Source: Paramecium pentaurelia (Eukaryota; Ciliophora; Oligohymenophorea; Peniculida; Parameciidae). Taken from it: 64,000 nucleotides of DNA. The translations under genes were made by a program, and so were the position numbers. The stretch spans positions 62,001 to 126,000 of the forward strand of contig CAJJDO010000005.1 in NCBI GenBank assembly GCA_905183005.1. The letters run 5' to 3'. Shown piece by piece: positions 49,435 to 62,000 of the stretch (within the stretch, counting starts at the first letter, position 1; every line of letters starts with the position of its first letter). Under the pieces are notes generated by a model. The model had not been told where the DNA came from and searched no databases. It was given only the letters and a program-made list of their open reading frames with translations.

Positions 49435-49963
49435 CAAAGTAAACTTATCTATTTTGAAATTAAATATAACAATCCAAAAATTATCAATTAAATATTCTAG
49501 ATAATTGATTTCTAATTTTATGTTACTATAATTATCATATAAAAATGATAAATTTTATTGTGTCTAGAAGAAATCAATCAAGTAAGTAGCTCAATTTATA
49601 AATAAATTCTTGTCTATTTAAACATGATGATTATTTATATATATATATTGTAATTATTAAATAGATAATACTTTTTATTTATTAAACATTAATTAAATGT
49701 TACTTAATGATAAAATACCTATATAATTAATATAAGTCTACAAATTGATCTTTACATATCGATTAAGAAAATAATTAATAATAAAATTTTATCATTTATG
49801 ATTTATCATAAATTTATGATAAATCGTAAATGAGATGTTTAAATAGATTAAAATAATCATAATATTTTATTTAATATTATTCAATATAGATTTTAAGTAT
49901 ATGTTTAATATTACTTATTATCTTTTATATAAATATATATATTAAAAAATTAAATAAAAATAA
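49435..49963. other. Divergent spacer with a palindrome
   Basis: Gene-free AT-rich DNA between divergent genes. It holds the 40-bp palindrome annotated separately. Confidence 0.5.
49793..49832. repeat. 40-bp palindrome
   Basis: Arms of 20 bp with no loop: the left half starts catttatgattt and the right half ends aaatcgtaaatg. Only one base pair mismatches (T/G at arm position 7). It could form a hairpin in DNA or RNA, or serve as a dyad site in the promoter region of the mL43 gene. Function unknown. Confidence 0.75.
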
Positions 49964-50527
49964 ATGTGTTCAAGAGGCATATTTTAATTAAAATTCCTTC
50001 AAATATTTTATTGTGATTATGGAGGTAGCTCATCAAAAATTAGACATTTCCTACCAACTCTAATTTAGCACCCTTTATTAAATCAACCTAAAATAAACTT
50101 TCAAATTTTTATGAAAAAAAATAGTCACCCATATTTAAATGGAATTTATGTGAATGGATATTAAAAATAAATATCTTTAAAAGGATTGGAAGATGATCAA
50201 GAAATTTTGGATAGAATTGCATTGTTAAGAAATTCATGTATAATATATTAATATTTCACAGTTGGCTCATAAAGTGTAAGACATGCTGGAAGAAAAGTGA
50301 CAACACTTACACCATCAATCTAAGGTGGTTGGAATGAGAATTTATTTAAGACTAATATATATCCTAGACATTAAATGGAGATATCCAGATCATTTCCACC
50401 AGTTGAAGTCCCAGAACCAAGGATTGTACCAGTCGATAAGCCAATAGATTTCAATAAAAGATAAGTAGATCCATACTAATAGATCTAAAAGCCTAGATTG
50501 GGAGTTAAGAAAGCAACTCATATTTGA
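49964..50527 (+). CDS. MRPL43: Mitochondrial ribosomal protein mL43 (L51/S25/CI-B8 thioredoxin-like fold)
   Basis: 179 residues after one 24-nt intron. The N-terminal half has the family lines FYCDYGGSSSKIRHFLPTL, QIFMKKNSHPYLNGIYVNGY and QKQISLKGLEDDQEILDRIA. The L51/S25/CI-B8 domain is normally read as YC.xGGSSRGxRxFL ... HPxLxGxYxNG. The rest (GSQSVRHAGRKVTTLTPSIQ, PRHQMEISRSFPPVEVPEPR) is a C-terminal extension typical of mL43, with basic residues for rRNA contact. The product would act in the mitochondrial large subunit. The next gene starts 13 bp beyond its stop on the same strand. Confidence 0.85.
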
Positions 50528-50540
50528 TAATAATATTAAA

Positions 50541-51899
50541 ATGTTAAATTTATTGCAAATAAACTAGCAATTCTAAACAAAATTATAATCACCTATTAAA
50601 AAATAAAAAATAGAATAGATAGTATAGAAGCTAAAGGAAGAAAACATAATTATTGAAAACTAATGTGTTTCTTAATTATTGACATGCTTGAATTAATTAT
50701 AATTAATTTTAAGCTTATAAACGTAAATTATATATACTAATGATAGTAATCAATTTATAAAGCTTATTATCAGAATAGGAAGTGTGATAAAATTTGATTG
50801 TAATATTTCTATATTTGAAGATATTCTTGAAAACAATTGTGATAAGGAATTATTTTTAGATAAGCTATAATATTTAGAAAACTTAGAAGTTAAAATTTTA
50901 AGTAATGGTAATAAATAACTCATATTGAATCCTAATTATGGAATTATTGAAAAATTAACAACCCCTTTTCACACACCAAATTTAGATGAATTATTAGCCT
51001 AGTTTCTTAGAAGTCAGGATCTATAAATTTAGTTGCTTATAAAATTATATTGCATCATTAGCATTCTTTAAAGTTAATTTAGTGAAATTATTACAAATCT
51101 AATTAATCTAGCAATATAAAATTAAGATAAAGATGAACCAATAAAAAATAGAGTTTTTATGACTAATTTAGATCTTATATTTTAAACTTAAAAGTAAGAA
51201 AAAGTTCAAATGGAAGTTAAGCCAATTAACTATTAATACTAATATAATAAATTGCTAATTTATTAATAAGCAGAAAATAATCTAATAACAAAAGCCTTTG
51301 ATCTTCTAGACAATACTATGTATCCTAAAAGAAAGAGAAGTTTTGAAAAGGATAAAGAATCAGCATATTAAAATTTCTCTTAAAAAAACCAATTTGAGAT
51401 GTCTATGGATATCTTTAGAGTTGATCCTTATATGTCTTATTAAGCATTATTTTCATAAGTAGCACCTCCTTAATAATCTCCAGTTTTAACTCATGTTTCA
51501 ACATTTCCAAAACCTAATAGTTTGTGTTTATCTCCTACAAACTCAGATAGTCATAGTTTTACATCTTAAAAGAATAAAGGACTTAATTATTAATTTAATT
51601 CTGTCTATTAACATTTAATTGATTAAAATCAATATGCTTAAATAAGTCAATAAAACATTGACGCTTAAATAAGATAAAGAAAAATGCTTATAAATTAATA
51701 ATAAAACTAAAGAGTTTCGAGAAGTAAATCAAATTCAACTGTGATAATGCCTGATATATTCAAATAGATTTGTTTAGATAGTGGTAAAAGTGATGAAAAA
51801 AACGATGAAAAATCCAAATAGAAGGGTACTAAGAAAACTTTAAATATTAATTAGAATCAAAAAAAAGCATTGTAAAATAAATAATTAATAAATAAATGA
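50541..51899 (+). CDS. Helical/low-complexity protein, function unknown
   Basis: 444 residues after one 24-nt intron at 50723-50746. N-terminal ~210 residues are helical (MLNLLQINQQFQTKLQSPIK; IEQIVQKLKEENIIIENQC; FLDKLQYLENLEVKILSNG). The second half is Ser/Gln/Asn-rich and disordered (PQQSPVLTHVSTFPKPNSLC; NKGLNYQFNSVYQHLIDQNQ) and ends in a Lys/Asn/Gln tail. KRKRSF in the middle may be a nuclear signal. No family recognised. Confidence 0.6.
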
Positions 51900-52025
51900 T
51901 ATTTATTTTTAAAAATGTCTAACCGAAATAATCTAAATTAATATAACCTATAATTCTCTAATTATTTCAATACATAGGATTAAGATATCTATACAGTATT
52001 AGATTTAATAATAATATAATGATAA

Positions 52026-53226
52026 TCATTCTTATCTGACTCTCTTTCCTTCCACCCATTCAGCTTCAACTTCTCTTTAGTCTTTATCAACCAGAATTCC
52101 CTTACCATGCTATTTCCCATCTTTCCAATAACCTTTATATTATTTTCCATCAGACCATTTAAAGATCCCATAACCTTCTTTTTTGTCCTCCACATAATCA
52201 CCTAATAATTTAAAATAGGAGTATACCACTATATTATTTTCCATCTGGCCAATTGAAATCTCCTTTTCCATGCATTTTATTATTTTACCATTATCCTTTA
52301 TATTTTCTTCCATCAGCCCAAATATATTCTCCGTGTCCTAGAAATTATAAATATAAAAATACCTTCAATATTGTTATCTCTAAAATCTCCCTCATAAGTT
52401 GCCCCATCACTCCATTTAAATTATCCGTTTCCATCCTTCTTACCATTAACATAACATCCTATATAGTGAGCACCATCTGGCCACATTTCAGATCCTTTAC
52501 CATGTTATTAATCTTCTAACCAATCTCCTTCATATTTAGCTCCATCAACATGATAATATGTTCCATAACCTTAAGCTCTATCATCTACCCAATCACCATC
52601 CTTAATTTTAATAATATGATACATAAGCATCGCCATCTGCATGAATTAATCTCCCTTTTCCATTAGCAGTGTGAGCACTCCAAAATCCTTCATATATAGA
52701 TCCATCAGGCCAGAACTATTTTCCTTTTCCCCATCTTTGATGATTTTTCCATTACCCAACATATATAGCTCCATTCTCAAATTACTATAAGTTAACAATT
52801 AGTTAATACATAAGGTTCTAGTTCAATGCAATCTGCAAACATCTTAAGTTATTCAGGATCATAACTATATTCTCCAAGTTTATCTAGAGTTTTACGTACC
52901 ATATCATTTTCTATTGTTGCTATTTTATCATACGGTTTAGCATCATCTGGAGAGGGACCATGCATAGCTATTAATTGTCTATGTTTTTCTCTAGAAGCCT
53001 TAAAGATAATCATATCAAATACATCATCTGGTGGATTTCCTGGAGCTGGTTCTTAAACTGGAATGTGAGGAGGTTCTTAAACTATTTTCTCTTGATCTAG
53101 TTCTATGTTTTAATTATTTGCTTCAAAAGGTTTTTCATTATCAACTTGATGATTGAAATCTTCAGGAGCAGCATGAATTATTTCAGTATTTCCAATTTAT
53201 TTAGCAGCACAACAAGTAGCTCCCAT
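52026..53226 (-). CDS. MORN-repeat protein with acylation-type N terminus
   Basis: 367 residues after introns of 25, 22, 25 and 25 nt. The N-terminal ~130 residues are acidic with a Pro-rich part (QEPPHIPVQEPAPGNPPDD). At least eight MORN units follow, in the pattern YxGxWxxxxxxGxGxxxxxDG: IYVGQWKNHQRWGKGKQFWP, YEGFWSAHTANGKGRLIHAD, YEGDWLEDQQHGKGSEMWPD, YEGDFRDNNIEGHGEYIWAD, YKGQWQNNKMHGKGDFNWPD and YKGYWKDGKQHGKG. MORN arrays bind membranes or scaffold ciliary/cortical complexes. The start MGATCCAAK has Gly2 and a Cys pair, suggesting myristoylation plus palmitoylation. Confidence 0.85.
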
Positions 53227-53308
53227 AACTTGAATATATTTAAATTAATATTAATTTATCATAAGAATTTAAATGACACCCTTAAATTATAATAATTACA
53301 AACATTTA

Positions 53309-56300
53309 TCAGATCTTATTACTTTTTTTACCTTGTAAATACAAGCTATAAAAGATGGAAGATTTATCCTCTAAGAGTTTTTAAGGATCATCGAACTCTT
53401 TGGCCTCTCCTTAATCAATTACTAATATTCTGATTAATATTAAATTAAAATTATTACTTATCACAATGCATTATAGTATTGATTCTATGAGCAATCGTTA
53501 TTACTGTACATTTTTTAAAGGCTGTTTAAATTGTTTGTTAGATTTTTGATTCTGTATCAATATCAATGTTAGCAGTTGCTTCATCAATCAAAATTATCTA
53601 AGATTATTTAAGAACTGCTCTGGCTATTGATATAAGTTATTTTTCTCCAGCACTTAAGTTATCTCCATTTTCTGATATTTCAGTATCCAAACCCTTCTTT
53701 TACAATAGCAAATCTCCCAAACAACATTATAAGGCTACATCATTAAGTTCTTAATCTGAATGCTGATGTAATGGGTCAAGATTCTCTCTTAAGGTTCCTT
53801 CAAAAAGAGTGGAATCTTATAAAATCATGGTTATAGATTCTCTGAGTTATTTCAAATTTAAGGTTGATATATCAACTCCATCAATTATAATTGAACCACT
53901 TGATGCTTCAAGAATCCTTAACAAAGATAAAGTAATAGTTGATTTTCCAGCTCCAGTTCTACCTACTACTCCAATCTTCTCTTAACGTTTAATTACAACA
54001 TTTAGACCTCTTAAGGCTGGAGATAAATTTTCTCTATATTTGACAATTAATGAATCTATTCGAATATCTCCTACTTAAGGCCAATTTAATATATAATCCT
54101 TCTTTTCTTTATAGCCATTTTCATGTTCAACCTTAGCAAATGCCAAACATCTTTCAAAAGAAATGAATTGTGTTTCTGCTTAAGTAATTGAATTTATTGC
54201 TGATTACAAACTATTATCAATTACAGTTGCAACTGTCATTAATAAACCAGCTAATGCAGGATTTTCACTCCCATAAAATAATACAAAAGCAATAGCTGAT
54301 ATATTTACTATAAAACTAGTAAATGTTAAATTCATTGAAAACCATGTAGTCGTTTATAATTGAGCTATTTGTATTTTCCTATTCAAATCAATGTTTTTAG
54401 TGTGTCTATCTAAAAATTACTCTTATTTTGTAAAAGCCCTAATAATATTTAAACCATTGACTGTTTCTGAAAAGAAACTCAAAATGGGGCTTTTACTTAA
54501 TGATTCCAATCTATAAAGTTCCCTATTTGCAGCCATATAAAATCTTTAGACTTTCCATACTGCATATAAAAATACTAAAACTGGGATAATAATATAATAG
54601 GAACTACTAAAAACATTGATTAGAGTACTTGCTATAAGATATTGACAAAATAAATTACCTATAAAATTTAAGCAACTAATATATAGAATGGATATAGTCC
54701 ATAGAATTTCTGTATCTAGAACTGATTAATCTTTAGTTAATCGATTCATTAATACACCTAAAGGAATCCTTTCAAAAAATTAACATAGTGGTGCATAAAG
54801 TAATGATCTAATAAATAATATATGATTAGAATTACTCAATCATTCTTGTATGTATTTTATTAGCAGTATTTACACTTTCTCTTGAGAGTGTTAGAATACG
54901 AATTAAGGCAAAAAAACCAAAACTTAAAGAAAAAAATGAGAAAATCATTAGATTATGTAAATTTTCATCATACGTTAAGTCTTCTTATCCTGACCATTAT
55001 GCCAACCATATTTGTGATCCAAATCTAGCTATAACTTAAATAATAACAACAATAAGATTAAAAATAAAGAATAGAAATCCTCCACTCATTTTAAAATATT
55101 CTTTGTATACATCTAATTATACACTACCAACTTTTCTATCTTCTAATAACATTAAATCATCTATTAAATCCTTATTATTATTATTTATTTATTGTGTAGA
55201 TGATTTTTTTTTAATTAATTTAAGAACTTCTAATTCTTCAACTTAATCTTCTTTCTCTTCATTTTTTTATTCTTTAAAATATTTCTAATAAATTAAATCA
55301 AATTTATCACACTCTTTAATATCATCAAGAGTTCCTTCCTTAATTATTTAACCATTATCCATTAATATGATTCTATCAGCATATTAACAAGAATAAAGAG
55401 CATGAGTAATTAATACTATAGTTTTACCATTCAAATGTTCACATAAACATTTTTCTATAATAAATTTACCCACATGCATATCAACTGCACTAATAAGATC
55501 ATCTAATAAATAAATATCACAATCACTATATAATGCTCTGGCTAGACTTATCCTAGCCTTTTATCCTCCACTTAAATTAACACCTTTTTCTCCAATCATT
55601 GTAGCTTCTCCTTTGTCTAGAATTTTAATATCTTATTCTAAACAAGAATAAGTTATAGCATCTTTATATCTCTTTTCATCATAAGGTAGACCAAATAAAA
55701 TATTATCTTTCAAAGTTGCATTTTATATCCAACTCTTTTAACTTACATATGCTATTCTTCCATTAATTTTAATCATTGGAGGCAATCTTGAAACATTGTA
55801 AACCATTTCTCCTAAAATTGCACTTATTAAAGAACTTTTGCCACTTGCAACACTAAATAATAATAATAATTAATAATATACTCTCCAATTATTGTAACAA
55901 ATTCACCAATATCAATTTTTAATTTAATATTTTTTAAAATTGGATCAATCTATTGATTAATAGGCACAACATCAGTAGATTTAATTTAATTTTAATTATT
56001 ATTTTTTACTTTATCCCAATAAAAAGTTCCTTCAATTTCTATTGAATTTCCAAGAATATCATTTACATTTTAGATACAATCATTCATAAGTTCATCTGTC
56101 AATAAAAAATTCTATATTCTTTTTATACTTATATTTGCTTCAATGATTTAATTAATAAAACTTGGTAAAGCACTTGCTGATTATTATAATATACTAAATA
56201 AACTGATTATGGAAAATGTTTCTGCAGGTGATAAATTATATTATAGTAAAATGTATACAGCTAAAGTAATATTTAATGTTAATTATGGTGTCATTAAAAA

Positions 56301-57288
56301 TGCTAATATAAATAAACCACTAACAATATTCTTTTTATGAATTAATGAGATCTCTTTCTCTCTTAATAATAATAGTTTATTTTTAAAATATTCTTCAAAA
56401 GCATTTGCTTTAATAAATTTAATCTAAGAAAATATTTCATGTGCTTATTTTGTTCTATTATCCTTTGCAACCATAACTTTTTTCTATAGTCTCCAACCCC
56501 ATCTTCCAAGTAAAAAATTAGTAAGTAATCCCAAAATCATGACTCCCAAACCTGCTAAACATGAGACACCAATAAAATCAAATAATAAATAAAAGGATAT
56601 CCCAATTTAAAATGGTAAAAATATTACAGAAGCCACTGCTATATTTAATTACAATATTCTTTATAAATCAACTTACATTATATTCATTATTTCACCTGTT
56701 TTGTATTACTTATTGCTTTAAAAAGACACATTCAAAGTTTTCTTCATTATAGATACACTAACTGCTGTATGCTAATCATAACCTAGTTTTCTCTAATATT
56801 ATAATCAAAGTAATTACCAACATAAAGAAACTATTTTAATAAGAAATTGCATTAAAGACTCTTACAACTATTATAATTCCCAACCATTAAAATCCTTTTC
56901 CAATAGTATGTTCTGAATAGTCAATATAAGATAGTGTTTACCGAATCATTATAGGACCATACATTAAAGAAATGTTCCAAATTAAGATTATGATATACAC
57001 TATAACAAATTGTTCTATATTTACTATTAAGAAAATACTTTTAAATGTAATAAAGAGAGATTTGTAGAGTGCAAATCTGTCATGTTTGTAAATTTAAAAC
57101 GTTTAATTCATTCTTTTAAATAAAGATTCACCTTAATCATCTATTTCTAAATCTTTTATCATTTCGAATTCCAAAGGAGTTTTATTTGCTAATTGAAGTA
57201 AAGGAAACACATATAAAAATAAAGTTCTAGATATCAATCCTGGAGGTCGAGAATTTCTATTTTATAGAAGAGGTTCTTCTTGTGACAT
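53309..57288 (-). CDS. ABC transporter, ABCC/MRP type (full transporter)
   Basis: ATP-driven membrane exporter with the layout TMD1-NBD1-TMD2-NBD2, about 1,250 residues. The start is MSQEEPLLQNRNSRPPG. NBD1 P-loop is IGDVASGKSSL, split by an intron near 55850-55880. NBD1 signature is NLSGGQKARISLARALY (+ strand about 55530-55580); its Gln codon is TAA, at 55561-55563 on the plus strand. NBD1 Walker B is DIYLLDDLISAVD. NBD2 has Walker A IGVVGRTGAGKSTITLSLLR, signature NLSAGEKQLISIARAVL, Walker B IILIDEATANIDIDTE and H-loop TVITIAHRINTIM. The degenerate NBD1 Walker B (Asp for Glu) is common in ABCC proteins. Short introns near the 3' end (28 nt before ILVIDQGEAKE) are clear; I did not place all of them. 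Confidence 0.93.
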
Positions 57289-57627
57289 TTTTAATATATA
57301 TTGATTTAAATATATTAAATTTAGAATTATGCTTTCCAATTAATATATAATTTAATCAATAATATACTAAAAACATCATTTGAGCAAATAATTAATAAAT
57401 GTTTTAAATAATGTTAATTTCTTAGCAATTAATGTTAAAATATATGCTATATTTTCTAGACTATCAAATAATTTATTGTTGATCTAAATATCATTCATGA
57501 TATTGAGTCTAAATGTATAAAAATTATTCTATACATATCTATTTATTCTTATTTAGGGTTCTCATATATAAATATAATATACTTAGTAAACCAATAAATA
57601 GAATTGAGTACTCTTATTCTAGGTTTA
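57289..57627. other. Intergenic, nothing recognised
   Basis: AT-rich spacer between two minus-strand genes, no gene or repeat seen. Confidence 0.5.
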
Positions 57628-59017
57628 TCATTCTTCAATTTCTTTATTAATATAAATTTGAAAATATTGATCTTCTTATTCACTTAATTCAGGATATTCT
57701 TAAAGTAATTGTAAAAATGTCAATATTCTAAATAATATAAGGAAATAACCTAAGTATTTAGGTCTTTTTTTCGTTAGATTCAAAATATTTAGTAAATGAT
57801 GATTAAGAAATTAATTCATTTTATTAAAATGGACTTAATTCAGTAAATTAATCAAATACTATTTGAGTAATTAAAGTATTATTGAATTTAAAATCAATTA
57901 ATAATTGTAAAATAGATCTTAATGAATCCCCTAAATAATTAATTATTTTTTAGCATATTTGGCAAATAAATAAGTTAAACTTAGTAAATTTAGTCAAAAA
58001 ACTTAATAAATGAATCAAATATTTAAATTTTATTGAAAGCTCAGGATTCTCTGTTTCTATAAATTCAATAATCTTTTTAATCAATATTAAGAATTAAAAC
58101 TTATCATCTACATTAATATCCAACAAATCATTAATAATTATAGACATTTTGTAAAAATAATTAGATCTAAGATTGACAAATTATTGATTCTCATATTTAT
58201 TTGATAAATCATCATTTGCATCTTGGATTAATTTAATTAATTTAAAAATATTAGATTTTTATGTTAAATACTTTATTATATTAATAATATATCTTTTACT
58301 AAATTTTTTTATATCAAAATCCATATCATCGCAATTTAAGACATAATATTTTGATTTCTATACATATGGTTTATTGATTTTAAAATTAATAAATTTTATC
58401 ATTTTAGGATAATTTCAGAATGTATAGTCATAACCTTACAAAATAATTCAGCTCTAATATTAATCTATAGATTTTCATTAAATTTAGAAATATCTGTACT
58501 TTATGGTATGTTTTAACATGTTGCCCATTTAAATAATTTGGTATTTGTATGTAAAATTCGTTTAGCCACTTAATTAAGAGTTTCCAAAGCTAAAACCCAA
58601 TTTTCATTTTGATATTTGAAAAATGCATGAATATTCTCCAACTCTATAAGGTCTTAATGAATTTAGATACATTTTTTTTCATCTGTTAAGAAATTATGAA
58701 CTAGATTAAAGTTATTTTAAATTATATTAAACCAGGTTTTATATTACTCTCTCATATTTTATTTTTTTTAATTTTGGTGAACCCAATTATAAATTAAAAA
58801 AAGTCTATCATGTTCTGTTATCAAATCTGATATAAATTATGCATCTGTATATTATTTGATTACTACATAATATTAATATCATAGTCATGATTAAACATGC
58901 AATAATAATAAATCCTATATTGATTTTTTTAAGAGAGAAAATATGATCAAGATCATTGGATAATATATTGATTTGATATGTGAATTTATCATTTTGTGAA
59001 TTTTTTTCATATTTCAT
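57628..59017 (-). CDS. Alpha-solenoid protein, function unknown; one apparent frameshift
   Basis: About 450 residues, mostly amphipathic helices (LDINVDDKFQFLILIKKIIE, FKYLIHLLSFLTKFTKFNLF, LGDSLRSILQLLIDFKFNNT), as in HEAT/ARM-type scaffolds. The N-terminal part has HDRLFLIYNWVHQNQKKQNM and LALETLNQVAKRILHTNTKL. It could be a divergent karyopherin, but I cannot place it. Introns of 22 nt near each end fit. In the middle the frame breaks at ~58411: one extra A in GAAATT would read HSENYPKMIKF and continue; otherwise a 77-nt intron would be needed. The end is TGA 57628-57630. Only 46 bp separate its ATG from that of IFT121. Confidence 0.5.
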
Positions 59018-59063
59018 TTGTAAATTGTTATATTTATTAATTTAAATATCAAATTACTAAGGG
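59018..59063. promoter_or_regulatory. 46-bp divergent spacer
   Basis: All non-coding DNA between the two divergent ATGs (59017 minus, 59064 plus). No motif recognised beyond high A+T. Confidence 0.45.
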
Positions 59064-62000
59064 ATGTTTTCATTTTTAGTCAAGAAATTAGGATTGCTCA
59101 ATTAAGGAAAAGTGCATTGTATAGCTTGGAATTAAGAGGAAGGTTGGATAGCAATTGGAGGAGAGTAAATAAAGTTGATAAATTAGACATGCGCCATAAG
59201 GATAAAAAAAAGGTTTGTTGAAAATAATAAAGTTGGATGATTAAAAGGCAGGTATTCAAGGATAAGTAAGAATAATATATAAATATTATTAAGTAAGCCA
59301 AATTACCATATGAGGCAATCTTAGAATAACATATGGGTAAGGTGAATATAATAATTTGGAATGAGAGATATTAGAAATTGACTACTAGTGATGATCAAGG
59401 ATAGATAATTGTATGGATAAATTTGGGAGTAAATAATAAGTGTATTAACATAATAGAATGAATGGGTAGAAGAAATGGTTAACAATAGATAGAAATCAAA
59501 TGTAACCGATATGAAATGGTCACCTGATGGATTCAAAGTTGGAATAATCTATGAAGATGGAGCAGTAATTATTGGATCGGTTGAAGGTAATAGACTATGG
59601 GGCAGAGATTATCAATACAGGTTAGGATTAATAGAATGGTCGCCAGATTCAAAACTAATGATTTTAGGAACAGCTGATGGTTAAGTTATTATACATGATT
59701 AGAATGGCAATTAATTGAATTCATTAAAAATGAGTTGTTTAATGGGATTAGTTGATCCCAAAAATTACTTTGCTCCTAATTAATAAATTGCAGCTGTTCA
59801 ATGGTATGAATATGGTAAAATGTATACTGATGAAACTCTTCCAGGATTATTAGTTGCATATACATGTGGTAGAGTTTAATTAATGAAAAATGATAAGGAT
59901 GAGTCACCTATATTAATTAATACAGATATGACTGTATCATCTGTCAGATGGAGTCCTAATGGTTCTATGTTTGCTGTTGCTGGTAGTCTAAAGGAAAAAG
60001 ATGATCAAAGGGCAGTTGTGCAATTCTATTCCAATATGGGTGATCATCTTAAGACACTGAGAGTTGCAAATACTGACAAAGTTAATAGTTTGAGTTTTGA
60101 AGGTGATGGTTTGAGATTAGTGATGGGAGTTGGTCAAACTGTTTATGTTGCTAATCTAAAATTAGATTATAAATGGAGTTATCTATCATAATCTGAAACT
60201 CTTATTTTTGCTTATCAAAGATAAGATAGAATGGAATTCACTATTATCTTTTGGGATACAAGAAGAGAATAAAAATCCATTAGATATATGAAAGGTTTAC
60301 TTGATATCAAAGGTTCTAATGATTGTTGTGTTTTAATAAGTCTTGTTGAATAAGACACATGGAAGGTTGAACTTTGTAATTCAATTGGTAGTCCTTTGGA
60401 TACTAAATTTATATCTATTGATCCTAAATATAGTTGTATGACTAAAACTCATATTATTATTGCCAATAATGATTACGTCTATTTATGGTAATATAGAAAT
60501 TAAGTCTAAAGATTAACCACCTTTGAATCCAATTAGAATACAGGAATCAGAAAAATTGGTAAAGAAATGGCTTGGTTTATAGATGAAAACCCAGATAGTT
60601 AAGTAATCTATGATAAGGATACATTTAATTTAGAAAAATAAACTGATGAAATTATTTGTGCAATATAAGCTAATGAAAATTATTTGTTTATTGGAAGAAT
60701 CAATGGTAATATATTAAAATTTACATTACCTTATGTAAGTGTTGAACCTAAATATTTCTTTGAAAATAGGCCAAATATTATTAATATAAATTGTAATTCC
60801 ACTCGATTATCTATTATTGATATTATGGGAACTATATAGTTATTGGATATTTCTGTAGCAAGTGGAAAATTATTAGATTTTGATAAGAAGGATTGTTGGC
60901 AAGTTGTTTGGTCTGATAATGATCCACTTTAATTTGCTGTAATGGAAAAAGGTAGAATCCATCTTGTAAGAGATGTAACTGCTGAGGATCCTTTTCCTTG
61001 TGAGGCTTTCTTATGTTCGTAAATCTTAGAATTATCATTAGATTCTCTGAACTTACTGTTAGAGGAGCATTATTAGATGATATAATGATGAGTCCAGATG
61101 GCTAATTAAGAGCTGATGAATTACTTGTTTATTATGAAAGTAGATTATTTAAAGAAATCAAGGAGTCAATTCAAAAAACTCTACCTAAAGAAATGTTTGG
61201 TATAATTGAAAAATAACCAGTAATATATTATGATTTATTATAAAATAGTCTAATACTTTATGGTAATTATTGGCTTAGAAGGCTTTAGAAGAATTAGATT
61301 TTTCAGTAGCAGAAAAATGTTATTTGAAATTAGAAGATTATGCTGGATTGCAATTTATAAAAAGAATCTTAGATTATGATGAAAAAGAAAAATAAAAAGC
61401 AGAAGTTTATGTATTTTTGAAAAGATTTGATGAAGCTGAGAAAATATTAAGAGAAATTGAAAGAAAAGATTTAGCTGTATAAATGAGAATGAAAACTGGT
61501 GATTATTAAAGAGTGTTATTTTTATCTAAAGATCTTGTAGGTGCAGATGAAGTTACAGTTTAAACTTAAAATAAATTGGGAAATTATTATTGTGATCAAG
61601 GAGAATGGGAAAAAGCATAATAATAATTTAAATTATCTAATAATATTGAAAAATTAATAGAAACTTCATTTATGATTGAAGATTATTAAACACTTGAAGA
61701 ATTAGCAAATTCAATGTAAGAAGGAAATGCATTATTATGTGATTTGGGCGAAAGATTCTAATTATTAGGAATGGCAAAAAGTGCAATCAAATGTTTTGAA
61801 AAAGCAGGAGATATTAAAAAAGCTATAGATTGTGCTGTTTTATTGAATGCTTGGAATTTTGCAGTTGAGTTAGCTGAAAGACACAATTTTGTATAAATTG
61901 AAGGTTTATTACAATAATATGCTGCTTAATTATTAGAATAAAGAATGAAATTAGAAGCAGCAGAATTATATCGAAAAGCCAATCATAATTCAGATGCTGC

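Noticed and set aside
58808..59017. Complete 69-aa membrane protein
   Set aside because: A 22-nt intron joins it in frame to the solenoid gene below, so it is that gene's first exon.
59883..60191. Independent 102-aa WD-repeat ORF
   Set aside because: It is an internal piece of IFT121.
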